From: Sphingopyxis sp. TUF1
Lineage (GTDB): Bacteria > Pseudomonadota > Alphaproteobacteria > Sphingomonadales > Sphingomonadaceae
NCBI RefSeq assembly: GCF_036687315.1
Contig: NZ_CP144683.1
Coordinates: forward strand, 2,240,001 to 2,304,000
Length of the DNA stretch: 64,000 nt
Direction of reading: 5' to 3'
Positions within the stretch are counted from its first letter, which is position 1; every line of letters begins with the position of its first letter. Positions 16,701-24,455 of the stretch are shown in pieces. A program made the translations under genes and the position numbers. Under the pieces are notes generated by a model. That model was not told the origin of the DNA and searched no databases. It was given only the letters and a program-made list of their open reading frames with translations.

Positions 16701-19570
16701 GCCGTGCCGCTGTCCGCCCCGATCTCGACGCGGCCGCCCGCGGTGATCCCCATGGCGCCAAGTGCGCCATCGGTGCCGCCGCCCTGGCCGATACCGCCGC
16801 TGCCGCCTTCGCCCGCGACGCCGTTCGCGGTAAAATCGACGGCCTCGCCGCCTGACCCGATGGTGCCGCCTGCGGCGACGAGGCGAACCGTCCCGCCGCT
16901 GCCGGTACCGCCGTCGCCGCCATTGCCCGCCTGGTTGCCGCTGCCGAACACGCTGTTCTCGCCGGTCCCACCTGCGCCGCCGCGTCCGGTGCTGCCGAGA
17001 GCGATGCTGGACCCGCTGCCGAGGCCGAGCGTGACCGCCGCGCCGTCGTTCGCAGCGATTTCCAGCGTGCCGCCGACACCATTGCCGCCATCACCGCCGT
17101 CGGGTGCGATTGTCGGAAAGGAACCGAAACCCAGCCCGCCCGAACCGCCATTACCGCCGACACCGTCGGTGACGAAATTAGTCTCGAGTGCAGTCACGCC
17201 GGCGCCCGCACCCACCGCCTGCAGGCGCGAGGTGCCGCCGGTGCCATTGCCGCCGCTGCCACCGTCGCCATCGTTGGCATTGCCGCCGTTGCCGCCGGTC
17301 CCCGTTGAATCGATCGTGACCGCTAGTTCGCCCGCTTCGAAACCGGTGACAATTGTCTGCGCGACGCCGCCAAAGCCGTCGCCGCCGGCGCCGCCGACAT
17401 TATGGGTGCCGCCATCGCCGCCCGTCCCGGTGGCGATGCTGCTTGCCGAGATGACATCGGGAATGGCCGCTTCCAGCGCGATCGTCGCCGTCCCGCCGCG
17501 GCCGGTGCCGCCGGTGCCGCCGACGCCGACGCCCGTCGCGCCGCCGCTGCTGCTCGAAAAGAAGCTGCCGCCGCCGTCGCCGCCGATTCCCGACGCGTCG
17601 GCAACCATGCTGCTGGCTGCGGTGGTTCCGCCGGCCACGTTGATCGCGGCATTGCCGCCGACCCCCTCGGCACCGTTGCCGGGCGTGCCGGGCACGCCGC
17701 CGAAGCTGGAGAAATTGAAAAATTCGCCGCCGCGCCCGCCGGTCCCGATCGCGCTCGCCTGAATGGCCGTCGCATCGACGACTGCGGTGCCGGAAATGTT
17801 GATCGTCGCTGTTCCGCCGCGTCCCTGGCCGCCCAGCCCGCCGGGGATGATGTTCAGCGGATTTTCGTCGTTGCCCGACGATCCGACGCCGCCTTCGCCG
17901 CTGGCGCTGGCCGTGATGTCGGATACGGTGAGTGTCCCGCCGCTGATGTCGATGGTTGCGCTGCCGCCCGTTCCCAGCCCCGACTGGCCATCGACGATGC
18001 CGCCCGCCCCGTCGGCCGTGACGCTGAGGTCGCCGACCGAAACGGTGCCCCCGCTCTGCGAAAAGCTGGCGGTGCCGCCGGTCCCGGCCGCACTGGTCGT
18101 TCCGATGCCGCCCTCGGCAAGGCCGTTCGCTTCGACACTGACGGTCGATGCCGACAGCGTACCGCCGGTGATCGTCAGGCTGGCGGTGCCGCCGGAGATG
18201 TCGCCCGTGGCCGCGTCGACCGCACCCGACGCGATCAAGGCGAGGCTGCCGGCGGCGAAGCTGCCGCCATTCACCGTCAGCGCTGCGCTGCCGTTCGCGC
18301 CGCCATTGCTGGCATCGAGCGTGAAATCGCCCGATGCCCCGGCCAGTTGACCCGCGCCGATGGTCAGCGAGGCGCCCGCATCGCCGGTGAAGCTGCCATT
18401 GCCCTCGACAAAGAACTGGCCGGCGGATGACAGCGGCGGCGGCGATCCGGGGATCGTCTGCGTCGGGGCGGCGGTGAAGGTGCCGCTGGCGCGCGCGATC
18501 GTGTCGCTGCGGAAAAGCGTGTCGGCGGCGGCGATGTTTGCGGCAGTGGCGTTTTCCGGGTCGAACGCCAGTTCGCCCCCGACGATGTCGAAGCCCGCCG
18601 ACAGCCGCACCGCGCCATCGGGATCGATCTGCGCCGAAATGGCGTCGTCATAGCCGATCGCGCCGCCGACGAGCATCGTGACCGCGTCATTCTTGGGTAT
18701 CGCGACCATATAGACGCGACTTTGGTTGCCGTTGGTGTCGAGGTGCGCGGGACCGGTGGTCGTGCCGGTGTGGGTGATGACCGTACCGCCCTCTGCGCCG
18801 ACGGTGACGTCGATATCGAAAAGGCCGCCGTTGATGCGGATATTCGCGGCTTCGGCGGCAACATAGGCGGCCGAGCCATCGACGCGCACATTGCCCGCCT
18901 GGACAATGCGCGGCGCGACCAGCGCGACATAGGCGCTGCCTGGCGCGTCGTCATACCCCGCGTTGATTGCGCCGTTGACGGTGATGGCGGACGTGCTTCC
19001 CGACGCGCCGGCGAGGCGGATCGTGCCGCCGGGCCCGAACAGTCCGCCGGTTGTGTCGATGTCGTTCGATGTGAGCAGCAGGCTGCCGACGTTGAGGACG
19101 CCGCTGGCGCCGATCAATATGCCCCCGGCGTTATAGAACCAGATATTGCCGCCGCGCGGGCCGCTCGTGCTGCCGACATAGGCGTTTACCGTGCCGTTGA
19201 GCGCGATCTGGCGGCTGAGCGCGCCGCCCGATCCATCGACGAAGCGGTTGAGGACCGTATAGTCGCCGGTGCCGATGAAATCGAGATTTTCGCCCGCCGG
19301 CAGGACGTCGATTGCGCCGCCGGTGGGCGCGGTGTCGGTCGGCACCCAGTTGATGACGCTCTCGCTCGTTCCGACATTGACGGTCGTCGTGTTGGTGCCG
19401 GAGTCGTTGCCGATCGTGCCCGCGCCCGATGCGAAGCTGCCGTTGCCGGCGACCTGTGCCAAGGCCGCGCCGCCATGGGCCAGCGCGGCGAGGCCCGCGG
19501 CGATCGCGCAGCTGGTCAGCAGGCGCTGCCTGTCCTTGCGGGCGGGTGGGTGAGGGGCCGTGGCAGGCAT
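13724..19570 (-). CDS. TpsA exoprotein, filamentous-haemagglutinin-like, glycine-rich
   Basis: A 1948-residue secreted beta-helix protein of a two-partner secretion system. A signal peptide (basic RKDRQR, hydrophobic core, ending ALAQ at about residue 39) precedes a TPS domain. That domain has the usual NAGGILIGASGVLNVGS element near residues 150-170, which TpsB recognises. The body is a long run of short beta-repeats. About residues 560-1020 are dominated by GG-x-GG triplets, reminiscent of PGRS-type sequence. The C-terminus is acidic and has a cysteine pair (NGC...VC), as in HMW1-type anchors. ATG 19570 is preferred over 19597 because GAGGA lies 8 bases upstream. It lies 30 bp after tpsB. 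The function, adhesin or other, is unknown. Confidence 0.87.
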   Translation of the reverse strand: MPATAPHPPARKDRQRLLTSCAIAAGLAALAHGGAALAQVAGNGSFASGAGTIGNDSGTNTTTVNVGTSESVINWVPTDTAPTGGAIDVLPAGENLDFIGTGDYTVLNRFVDGSGGALSRQIALNGTVNAYVGSTSGPRGGNIWFYNAGGILIGASGVLNVGSLLLTSNDIDTTGGLFGPGGTIRLAGASGSTSAITVNGAINAGYDDAPGSAYVALVAPRIVQAGNVRVDGSAAYVAAEAANIRINGGLFDIDVTVGAEGGTVITHTGTTTGPAHLDTNGNQSRVYMVAIPKNDAVTMLVGGAIGYDDAISAQIDPDGAVRLSAGFDIVGGELAFDPENATAANIAAADTLFRSDTIARASGTFTAAPTQTIPGSPPPLSSAGQFFVEGNGSFTGDAGASLTIGAGQLAGASGDFTLDASNGGANGSAALTVNGGSFAAGSLALIASGAVDAATGDISGGTASLTITGGTLSASTVSVEANGLAEGGIGTTSAAGTGGTASFSQSGGTVSVGDLSVTADGAGGIVDGQSGLGTGGSATIDISGGTLTVSDITASASGEGGVGSSGNDENPLNIIPGGLGGQGRGGTATINISGTAVVDATAIQASAIGTGGRGGEFFNFSSFGGVPGTPGNGAEGVGGNAAINVAGGTTAASSMVADASGIGGDGGGSFFSSSSGGATGVGVGGTGGTGRGGTATIALEAAIPDVISASSIATGTGGDGGTHNVGGAGGDGFGGVAQTIVTGFEAGELAVTIDSTGTGGNGGNANDGDGGSGGNGTGGTSRLQAVGAGAGVTALETNFVTDGVGGNGGSGGLGFGSFPTIAPDGGDGGNGVGGTLEIAANDGAAVTLGLGSGSSIALGSTGRGGAGGTGENSVFGSGNQAGNGGDGGTGSGGTVRLVAAGGTIGSGGEAVDFTANGVAGEGGSGGIGQGGGTDGALGAMGITAGGRVEIGADSGTAAGGQIDLGPTTIDASGDTAGRVELRVNGGDINFAGLSAQAFGLAAPTNNDTATASTGIFVSVAGGTIAGQGDVALTTDGSIGVYGASNGSFDVDGSLTLDAGDQIDLRHDNRVGTAPTLSASNLAMAAVTSISGAAGSLAAADGALSLAVSGPTGTIAVDGLAGGNIAISSPGAATVEHAEAAGDFIANVGSLATGLNSIITGGNIDISASGAVDLGNSTAGGFVQVSGQSIAFNSIDAGLTVNLSAIDGIIGGAVNAGGDITMFAGSVALTGPVTGDASFFAFGIDGAVSVDDADVAGTISIFAANDLTGNFVAGGDIFLNSDANIAASAVANGGYVDPNGIGTAGNLFVIAAGDASLTSSAAARMFGVSADGAASINGGTAGEDMLVLAGTTASLANSTAGDDVTVQAAGNITADGVAATGTGADTHVLGFSNTSGSPIFTITAQAADGADVVIESTTAAIDGTSIAGQDVTLTGATGIGVDQVTALGATSLDSSDGNIRIGALFALGPIDASANAIRIESGGDMAFQTLTTDVGDAFVRASGDLSLASGSVAGTADLATQGTAMTITALTAANATLAGNGGVLNLDTVTVAGDLGASALSSLGITGIVTGQAISLASADIVIGSAGRVGTAGVTTALSVANNDDGNQTFIGGAPGGSVAGYHLDADELTRLYSAQIEVFAPEVASAGSSSVGSAAPPDVIIDSFTLAGGSAGSTLGANGALTIRTPGKMRVIGNVELTGLTDTNALNLVATDALEVILGQGSVRLVNGTAAAGQLNLVSDDIIVATAEAIADVGAATTTDAINTRLAENDGVVLDEGALFARGIRAEVVGGFYVQNSGTGTELSQRRGLTFGTGGLDVVTAGPSRIVINGVHLGPSGQVTGLEALQLVTVNGVAPAPGAYDPRSTVNGCLLSSPTVCTTISFDGDGGFPVQDVIEEEIEADEDGPGEGNSLPQALITMRDVDPLSGEPLVDDPVTGAGNDDLWTPPAE

Positions 19571-19600
19571 ATCGATTGTCCTCGATGCAAAGGTCATGGG

Positions 19601-21424
19601 TCAGCGTGCCCCGATACCGAACTGGGTGGTGAGCGATACGAGCAGCCGCGGGTCGGGCCGCTCAGTCAGGAAGCCGCCGCGATTGAGCGGCACTGCAAGC
19701 GTCACGTCGAGCCGCGCCACGTCGCCATAAGCGACGCGCATACCGCCGCCCGCCGAGTAAAGTTTCTGCGGATCGAGCCCGTCGAACGCCGCGTCCTTGT
19801 TCCACACCCACGCCGCGTCGAAAAAGACGAAGGGCTGGATTGCAAAGGCCTTGGTATTGGCGGGAACGAACGAGGCGTAGCGGGCCTCCAGGGCCACCGC
19901 GACGCCGCTGTCGCCGATCACCGTGCCGGGAGCGAACCCGCGCCCGACAGTGAAATTGCCGCCGGAAAATTCTTCATAGGCAAGCAACGGGTCGGCAGCC
20001 CATTGCGCGCGCGGCGCCGCCGACAGGGTGAATTTCTTGGCAGGGCGCCATTCGGCGAGTGCCTGCGCGCGGACGAGAAAGGCGTCGGGCTGCCCCTCGA
20101 TGCGCGTCAGCGGGACCGCGCCCGGCAGGAAGCAGGCTGTGCCGCCGGGGCCGCAATCGTCGCTTGCGCCGAGCGCCGATATGCCCTTGCGCGCTTCGAG
20201 CGAGGAGGTGAGCGACCAGCGCGGTTCGCTGGCGCTATAGCCGCCGCGCCCGGCGATCGACGCGGGATCGACCAAGCTCGCATCAGCGCGCAGATTGAAG
20301 ACGCGAAGCCGGTCCTCGTTGAGCGGAATGCTCGACAAGCTGATGTCCTGGTCAATGAAATCGAGCCCGCCGCCGAGCGTCACCCGCCGCGCCTGCGTCA
20401 GCACGAGCGGATAGGAGGCGAACAGGCTGACGATCTGGGTATCCGACTTGATCGCCAGCCCCGCAAGGTCGGGGCGCGTCCAGGCATAGGTATAGCTGGC
20501 GCCGAGCCGCAGCCCTTCGCCGCCGACGCGAAATTCGTGCCCGACCTGCACGACCTTTTGCTCGTCGAAATCGGGGGTGGAATAAAAGCTCACCGTCGTG
20601 AGGTCGCCCATGCCGGTCAGCCCGGCGAACCGTGCGCGCGCATTGGCGCCCCAGCGGCCGACGTCGCGCGATCCGAAATTCTGGGCGTTGAAGTCGAAGG
20701 TAAAGGGGATGCGCGTCACGGTGACTTCGCCGATGACTTCGCCGGGGGCGTCGCCGGGCCGCAGCGTGAGACGGGCATCCATCCCCGGAATGTCGCGTTC
20801 AAGCAGCAGGTAGCGTTCGGCATCGGCGATGTTGAACACCGGCGCGTCGTCGAGCCGCGACAGGTAGCGCTGGAGCAGTGCTTCATTCGCTCCAGCATCG
20901 CCGCGCACCTCGACGCGCGTCATCCGCGCGGCGAGAATGTCGAGCCGCACGACGCCGTCGTCAATCGTCTGCGCAGGAACCCGCACCGCCGCCAGATAGC
21001 CGCGGCCGCGCAGCATCGTCGCGGCACGGTCGCGGATGTCGCACACCGCGGCGATCGGCAATTCCTGCCCCACGCGGTCCGACCAGCTGGACGCAAGCAT
21101 CGCAGGGTCGATGCCCTCGACGCTAGAAAATTCGACCGCGCGAAGGGTGAAGCGGATATTGGCGAATTCGGGCGCGGCGAGCGGGCAGGGTGCGCGTTCG
21201 ACTGCCTCGTCGACCGCGACGATCCGTTCGCCGGGCTGCACCGCGGGGGCAAGCGGCGGGCGCTGGATTTCTTCACGCGTCGGGATCTGCGGCGTCGCCT
21301 GCGCAAAAACCGTGGCGGGTAGGGCGGCCGCAATCAATCCCGCCGAGCGGATCAGCGCGCGGCCGATCGCCGTACTCCGCCGAGCGGTCTTCCCATATTG
21401 TCCCACGTCCCCCAGCACGGCCAT
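19601..21424 (-). CDS. TpsB outer-membrane transporter (ShlB/FhaC/HecB family)
   Basis: A 607-residue Omp85-superfamily transporter that exports its partner TpsA through the outer membrane. A signal peptide is followed by POTRA domains (about residues 70-230; RFTLRAVEFSSVEGID, the GRGYLAAVRVPAQ segment and VRLDILAARMTRVEVRG). A 16-strand beta-barrel ending in the terminal phenylalanine-type strand TTQFGIGAR completes the protein. The VGRGFAPGTVIGDSG motif of loop L6 (VRGY/F tetrad-like) is present. ATG 21424 follows AAGGGG. The gene lies directly upstream of tpsA on the minus strand and 173 bp downstream of the FecR-like gene. Confidence 0.92.
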   Translation of the reverse strand: MAVLGDVGQYGKTARRSTAIGRALIRSAGLIAAALPATVFAQATPQIPTREEIQRPPLAPAVQPGERIVAVDEAVERAPCPLAAPEFANIRFTLRAVEFSSVEGIDPAMLASSWSDRVGQELPIAAVCDIRDRAATMLRGRGYLAAVRVPAQTIDDGVVRLDILAARMTRVEVRGDAGANEALLQRYLSRLDDAPVFNIADAERYLLLERDIPGMDARLTLRPGDAPGEVIGEVTVTRIPFTFDFNAQNFGSRDVGRWGANARARFAGLTGMGDLTTVSFYSTPDFDEQKVVQVGHEFRVGGEGLRLGASYTYAWTRPDLAGLAIKSDTQIVSLFASYPLVLTQARRVTLGGGLDFIDQDISLSSIPLNEDRLRVFNLRADASLVDPASIAGRGGYSASEPRWSLTSSLEARKGISALGASDDCGPGGTACFLPGAVPLTRIEGQPDAFLVRAQALAEWRPAKKFTLSAAPRAQWAADPLLAYEEFSGGNFTVGRGFAPGTVIGDSGVAVALEARYASFVPANTKAFAIQPFVFFDAAWVWNKDAAFDGLDPQKLYSAGGGMRVAYGDVARLDVTLAVPLNRGGFLTERPDPRLLVSLTTQFGIGAR

Positions 21425-21442
21425 CACCACCCCTTGCGTTCA

Positions 21443-21469
21443 GGCGCACCGCCATGATCGCGGTGCGCC
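21443..21469 (-). promoter_or_regulatory. Hairpin in the tpsB leader
   Basis: Perfect 10-bp arms GGCGCACCGC / GCGGTGCGCC around a 7-base loop, 18 bp upstream of the tpsB start. No T-run follows on either strand, so it is not a classic terminator. It could be a processing or attenuation element separating expression of tpsB-tpsA from the upstream signalling genes. Confidence 0.5.
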
Positions 21470-21597
21470 AATTCGACTGCACCGCCGTTGCCCGGCTGTG
21501 CGATTTGCGACCCAAGGAAGGCTCCGCCACGTGACCGACGGACATTCCCGGGCTGAATATCAGATAGATAGGGTGGCGACAATGGCCGCCCTGTCCA

Positions 21598-22365
21598 TCA
21601 ACCCTGACCGCCCTCGGCCTCCGCCATCGTGTCGACGAGGCGATCGAGCTGCGGCGCGCAGCCCTTTGCCATCAGCATATCGACCGATGCCTCGGCGGTG
21701 TCGGGCACCGCCTCCATGGCAGCGAAACGCACCGTCACTGGCTGCGGCACCCCTCCGCCGGATATGCGATAATCGACGCCATATTGCACGGGAAGCGCAT
21801 CAGTCGGCCATTTACGGAAATTGGCCCCCGCGACGATGGCGACCGTCGCCTTCTTGCCGTCGCTTTCGATCTCGAGCGCGGTGTCGCCTTCCATATTGGG
21901 GCGCCAGAGCAGCAGCGTCGCGGGATCGGCAACGCAAAAGGTGCCGCCCTGACGATAATCGAGCAGCCACAGGTTCGGCGCGCGCGTTTCGGCGGGCGGA
22001 GCTTCCACCGGATCGCCGCGCGAAAACCCACCGCGCGAGCGGACCGTCGGTCCCTTGGCGAGCATCCGCGAGACATTGCTGCCGAGCGACTGGCTGGCCT
22101 GCACATTGCCCGTCGCGCTGAAGGTTCCGGGCCCTGACAGGGTGCGCGTCTTGCCCGATTGCATCAGCACGACGCGGTCGCCCGCGACGAGCGTCACGCG
22201 GTCGGACGCCTTGAGCTTGGCACCGGTCGGATATTTGGCGGCCGACGGGCCGGTCGAGCGGACGACCATCGATTGCGCGGCGGCGGTACCGACCATGGCG
22301 ACGGCGGCGATTGCAGCGGTGGCCGTGAGGCCGATGCGCCGCACCGGCAAGTCAGGAAAGGACAT
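21598..22365 (-). CDS. Secreted FecR-like protein
   Basis: A 255-residue protein with a signal peptide (hydrophobic stretch ending AAAQ, about residue 31). An N-terminal beta-rich part resembles FecR domains: YPTGAKL, then VTLVAGDRVVLMQSGKTR, then LSGPGTF. The C-terminal half is an uncharacterised domain that includes a lone pair of cysteines (FCVAD and GCAP). There is no transmembrane anchor, so it is periplasmic or surface-associated. The first 14 bp overlap the end of the cyclase gene, and GAGGAG precedes its ATG. Such a protein next to a CHASE2 cyclase and CHAT protein suggests a sensory or assembly partner; the family assignment is by eye. Confidence 0.65.
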   Translation of the reverse strand: MSFPDLPVRRIGLTATAAIAAVAMVGTAAAQSMVVRSTGPSAAKYPTGAKLKASDRVTLVAGDRVVLMQSGKTRTLSGPGTFSATGNVQASQSLGSNVSRMLAKGPTVRSRGGFSRGDPVEAPPAETRAPNLWLLDYRQGGTFCVADPATLLLWRPNMEGDTALEIESDGKKATVAIVAGANFRKWPTDALPVQYGVDYRISGGGVPQPVTVRFAAMEAVPDTAEASVDMLMAKGCAPQLDRLVDTMAEAEGGQG

Positions 22366-24451
22366 AGCTTTCTCCTCTTTTCGTCTGGTTCAGGCGTTCG
22401 ATCAGGAACAGGATGGCAGCGTCTTGCCCAAATTCGTGCGCCAATTCTGTGGCCAGCGTCACACCGGCATTTTTATCGCCCGCAGCGTGCGCCGCGACAA
22501 GCGCGGCGATGCGATCGCGCTGGTCCGCCGCAAGGTCGGGGCGCGGGGTGAAGACGTCGACGGGCTGCGCGCGCCCGCGCAGCGTCACGCGGCCCATCGG
22601 CACCAGATCGTCGCGGCCCGACCGCCCCGCCGCCTCGGCCGAGATGAGCACACCGGTCTTCAGGCTCTTGTTCGCGGCCTCGAGCCGCGACGCGGTGTTC
22701 ATGCTGTCGCCGAGCGCGGTATATTGGATGCGGCCTTCGCCGCCGAAATTGCCGACGATCGCATCGCCGACGTGCAGCCCGACGCGGGTCATGCCGATCG
22801 GCGGGATGTCCTCGGCCGCCAGGTCGATGCGGAATGTTTCGCCCGCCTGATACATGGCGAGCGCTGCCGCAGCGGCCCGTTCGCCATCGTCGGGGCGGCT
22901 GATCGGCGCACCCCAGAAGGCGACGACCGCATCGCCGACGAATTTGTCGATCGTGCCGCCATGTTCGAGGACGATGTCCGACAGGCGGTCGAGATATTCG
23001 TTAAGTAGCCGCGCGACCGTTTCCGGCGTCACCGCGTGGCTCAATTTGGTAAAGCCTTCGAGGTCGGTGAAAACGCAGAAGATGTTGCGCCGTTCGCCGT
23101 GGAGCGAAAGCTGGTCGGGGTCGCGCATGATCTGCGCCGCGACGTCGGCGGGCAGATATTTGCCGAGCGCGGACTGCGCGAAGGCGCGCTGGCGCGACCC
23201 GATGGTGCGCGCGGCGGTGCCAACCGCGGCATAACCGAAGAGCCAGCCGACCGCCCAGCCGAAGGTCGGGAGCGTCGTCGTGTCGATCCCGCGTCCCTGA
23301 AGCCAGAAGGGAAAGGCGATGAAAAACGCCATCTGGCCGAGGAAGGCGAATGCGACCCAACGCGCGCGGAGGTCGATCAGGCTGGTAAGGCCGCCTGCCA
23401 GCACCACGCAGATCGCGAGTGCCCACAGGGCCGGCGCCGCCAGCGGCCGCGCCCAGACCCCGTCGAGCTGCTGCGCGAGCATATGGGCGTGGACTTCGAG
23501 CCCGATCATCGTTTCATGCTGGCCGGTGATCGCGTCGGGAAAGCGGCTGAGCGGTGTGTTGAACTGGTCATTGTCGATGATGTCGCCGCCGATCAGGACA
23601 TAGCGATCCTTCACCAGCTGCGAAAATCCGGCGCGCATATCGGCGTCCATCGGCAGCGCGAAGGTGTCGATCGGGATGTTGGCGAACACCGGCTCGACTT
23701 GTCCGTCGCCGGCGCGCGCGGGGACCAGGAAGCGGATCGCACCCTGGTAATTGGCGTGCGCCGGATCGACAGGAGCCAGCGCATTCGACATCAGCGGCGG
23801 CAGGTTCGGCGGCCGGTCGGGCCATTTGCGGATGACGCTGTCGTCGTCGGTACGGAACAGCACGCTGGTTGGCCGCGTCTTTGCCGTCGCGACCTCGGCG
23901 ATGAAGGCTTCGAGGAACTTCTGCTGTTCGTAAAAGATAGTGTTCGGATTGCTCGCCTGTTCGGCATAGGCGAGCCATGTCGGCGTCTGCATCGCGCGCA
24001 ATTGCGCTTTCAGCGCGGCGTCGTCGGGGCGCGGCGAATCGAAGGCGATATCGATGCCGATCGCCTTGGCTCCCATCTGATCGATATTGGCGAGCGCGGC
24101 GGTGAGCAGCGAACGGTCGAGCGGCGAACGGATGCCGGTGTTGAACAGCGTTTCGTCGTTGTAGGTGATCAGCAAGACGCGCTGGTCCTGCCGCACCTTG
24201 GGCGCCATCAGCGTCGCGCGAGCATCGTAAAGCGCGCGCTCGGCGGCGTCGATCAGCGGCATCTGCCAGCTAAAGCGCGCGATCAGGACGGCGACGATCA
24301 GGAACAGGATCGTCGCCGCCATGCGCGACGGGCCCAGCTGCATTACGAGGCGGCGAACGCGCTTGCGCAGCGGCACCGCCGCCGGGCGTCCGTCCGCATC
24401 GCCAGGCGCCGCCGGATCCGCGGCGCGAAGCTGGGTTTCGGGCCCATTCAT
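22352..24451 (-). CDS. CHASE2-domain class III nucleotide cyclase
   Basis: A 699-residue inner-membrane adenylate/guanylate cyclase. The N-terminal helix (about 45-63) is followed by a periplasmic CHASE2 sensor domain (about 70-335; LITYNDETLF, IGIDIAFDSPRPDD, YVLIGGDIIDNDQF). Three further membrane helices lie at about 345-430. The cytoplasmic cyclase domain (about 450-635) has metal aspartates D463 (FTDLEGFT) and D507 (GDAVVAFW), purine-contact K503 and T578, N585 and the transition-state R589, so it should be active. Lys/Thr at the purine-selecting sites suggest ATP as substrate. It starts 4 bp after the CHAT gene, in a tight operon. Confidence 0.9.
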   Translation of the reverse strand: MNGPETQLRAADPAAPGDADGRPAAVPLRKRVRRLVMQLGPSRMAATILFLIVAVLIARFSWQMPLIDAAERALYDARATLMAPKVRQDQRVLLITYNDETLFNTGIRSPLDRSLLTAALANIDQMGAKAIGIDIAFDSPRPDDAALKAQLRAMQTPTWLAYAEQASNPNTIFYEQQKFLEAFIAEVATAKTRPTSVLFRTDDDSVIRKWPDRPPNLPPLMSNALAPVDPAHANYQGAIRFLVPARAGDGQVEPVFANIPIDTFALPMDADMRAGFSQLVKDRYVLIGGDIIDNDQFNTPLSRFPDAITGQHETMIGLEVHAHMLAQQLDGVWARPLAAPALWALAICVVLAGGLTSLIDLRARWVAFAFLGQMAFFIAFPFWLQGRGIDTTTLPTFGWAVGWLFGYAAVGTAARTIGSRQRAFAQSALGKYLPADVAAQIMRDPDQLSLHGERRNIFCVFTDLEGFTKLSHAVTPETVARLLNEYLDRLSDIVLEHGGTIDKFVGDAVVAFWGAPISRPDDGERAAAAALAMYQAGETFRIDLAAEDIPPIGMTRVGLHVGDAIVGNFGGEGRIQYTALGDSMNTASRLEAANKSLKTGVLISAEAAGRSGRDDLVPMGRVTLRGRAQPVDVFTPRPDLAADQRDRIAALVAAHAAGDKNAGVTLATELAHEFGQDAAILFLIERLNQTKRGESYVLS

Positions 24452-24455
24452 CGGA

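Noticed and set aside
16470..17762. Long plus-strand open frame opposite the TpsA gene, with others such as 18722-21322
   Set aside because: These are low-complexity proline/arginine-rich translations of GC-rich DNA with no start signal or family resemblance. The minus-strand TpsA and TpsB readings have signal peptides and recognisable domains.
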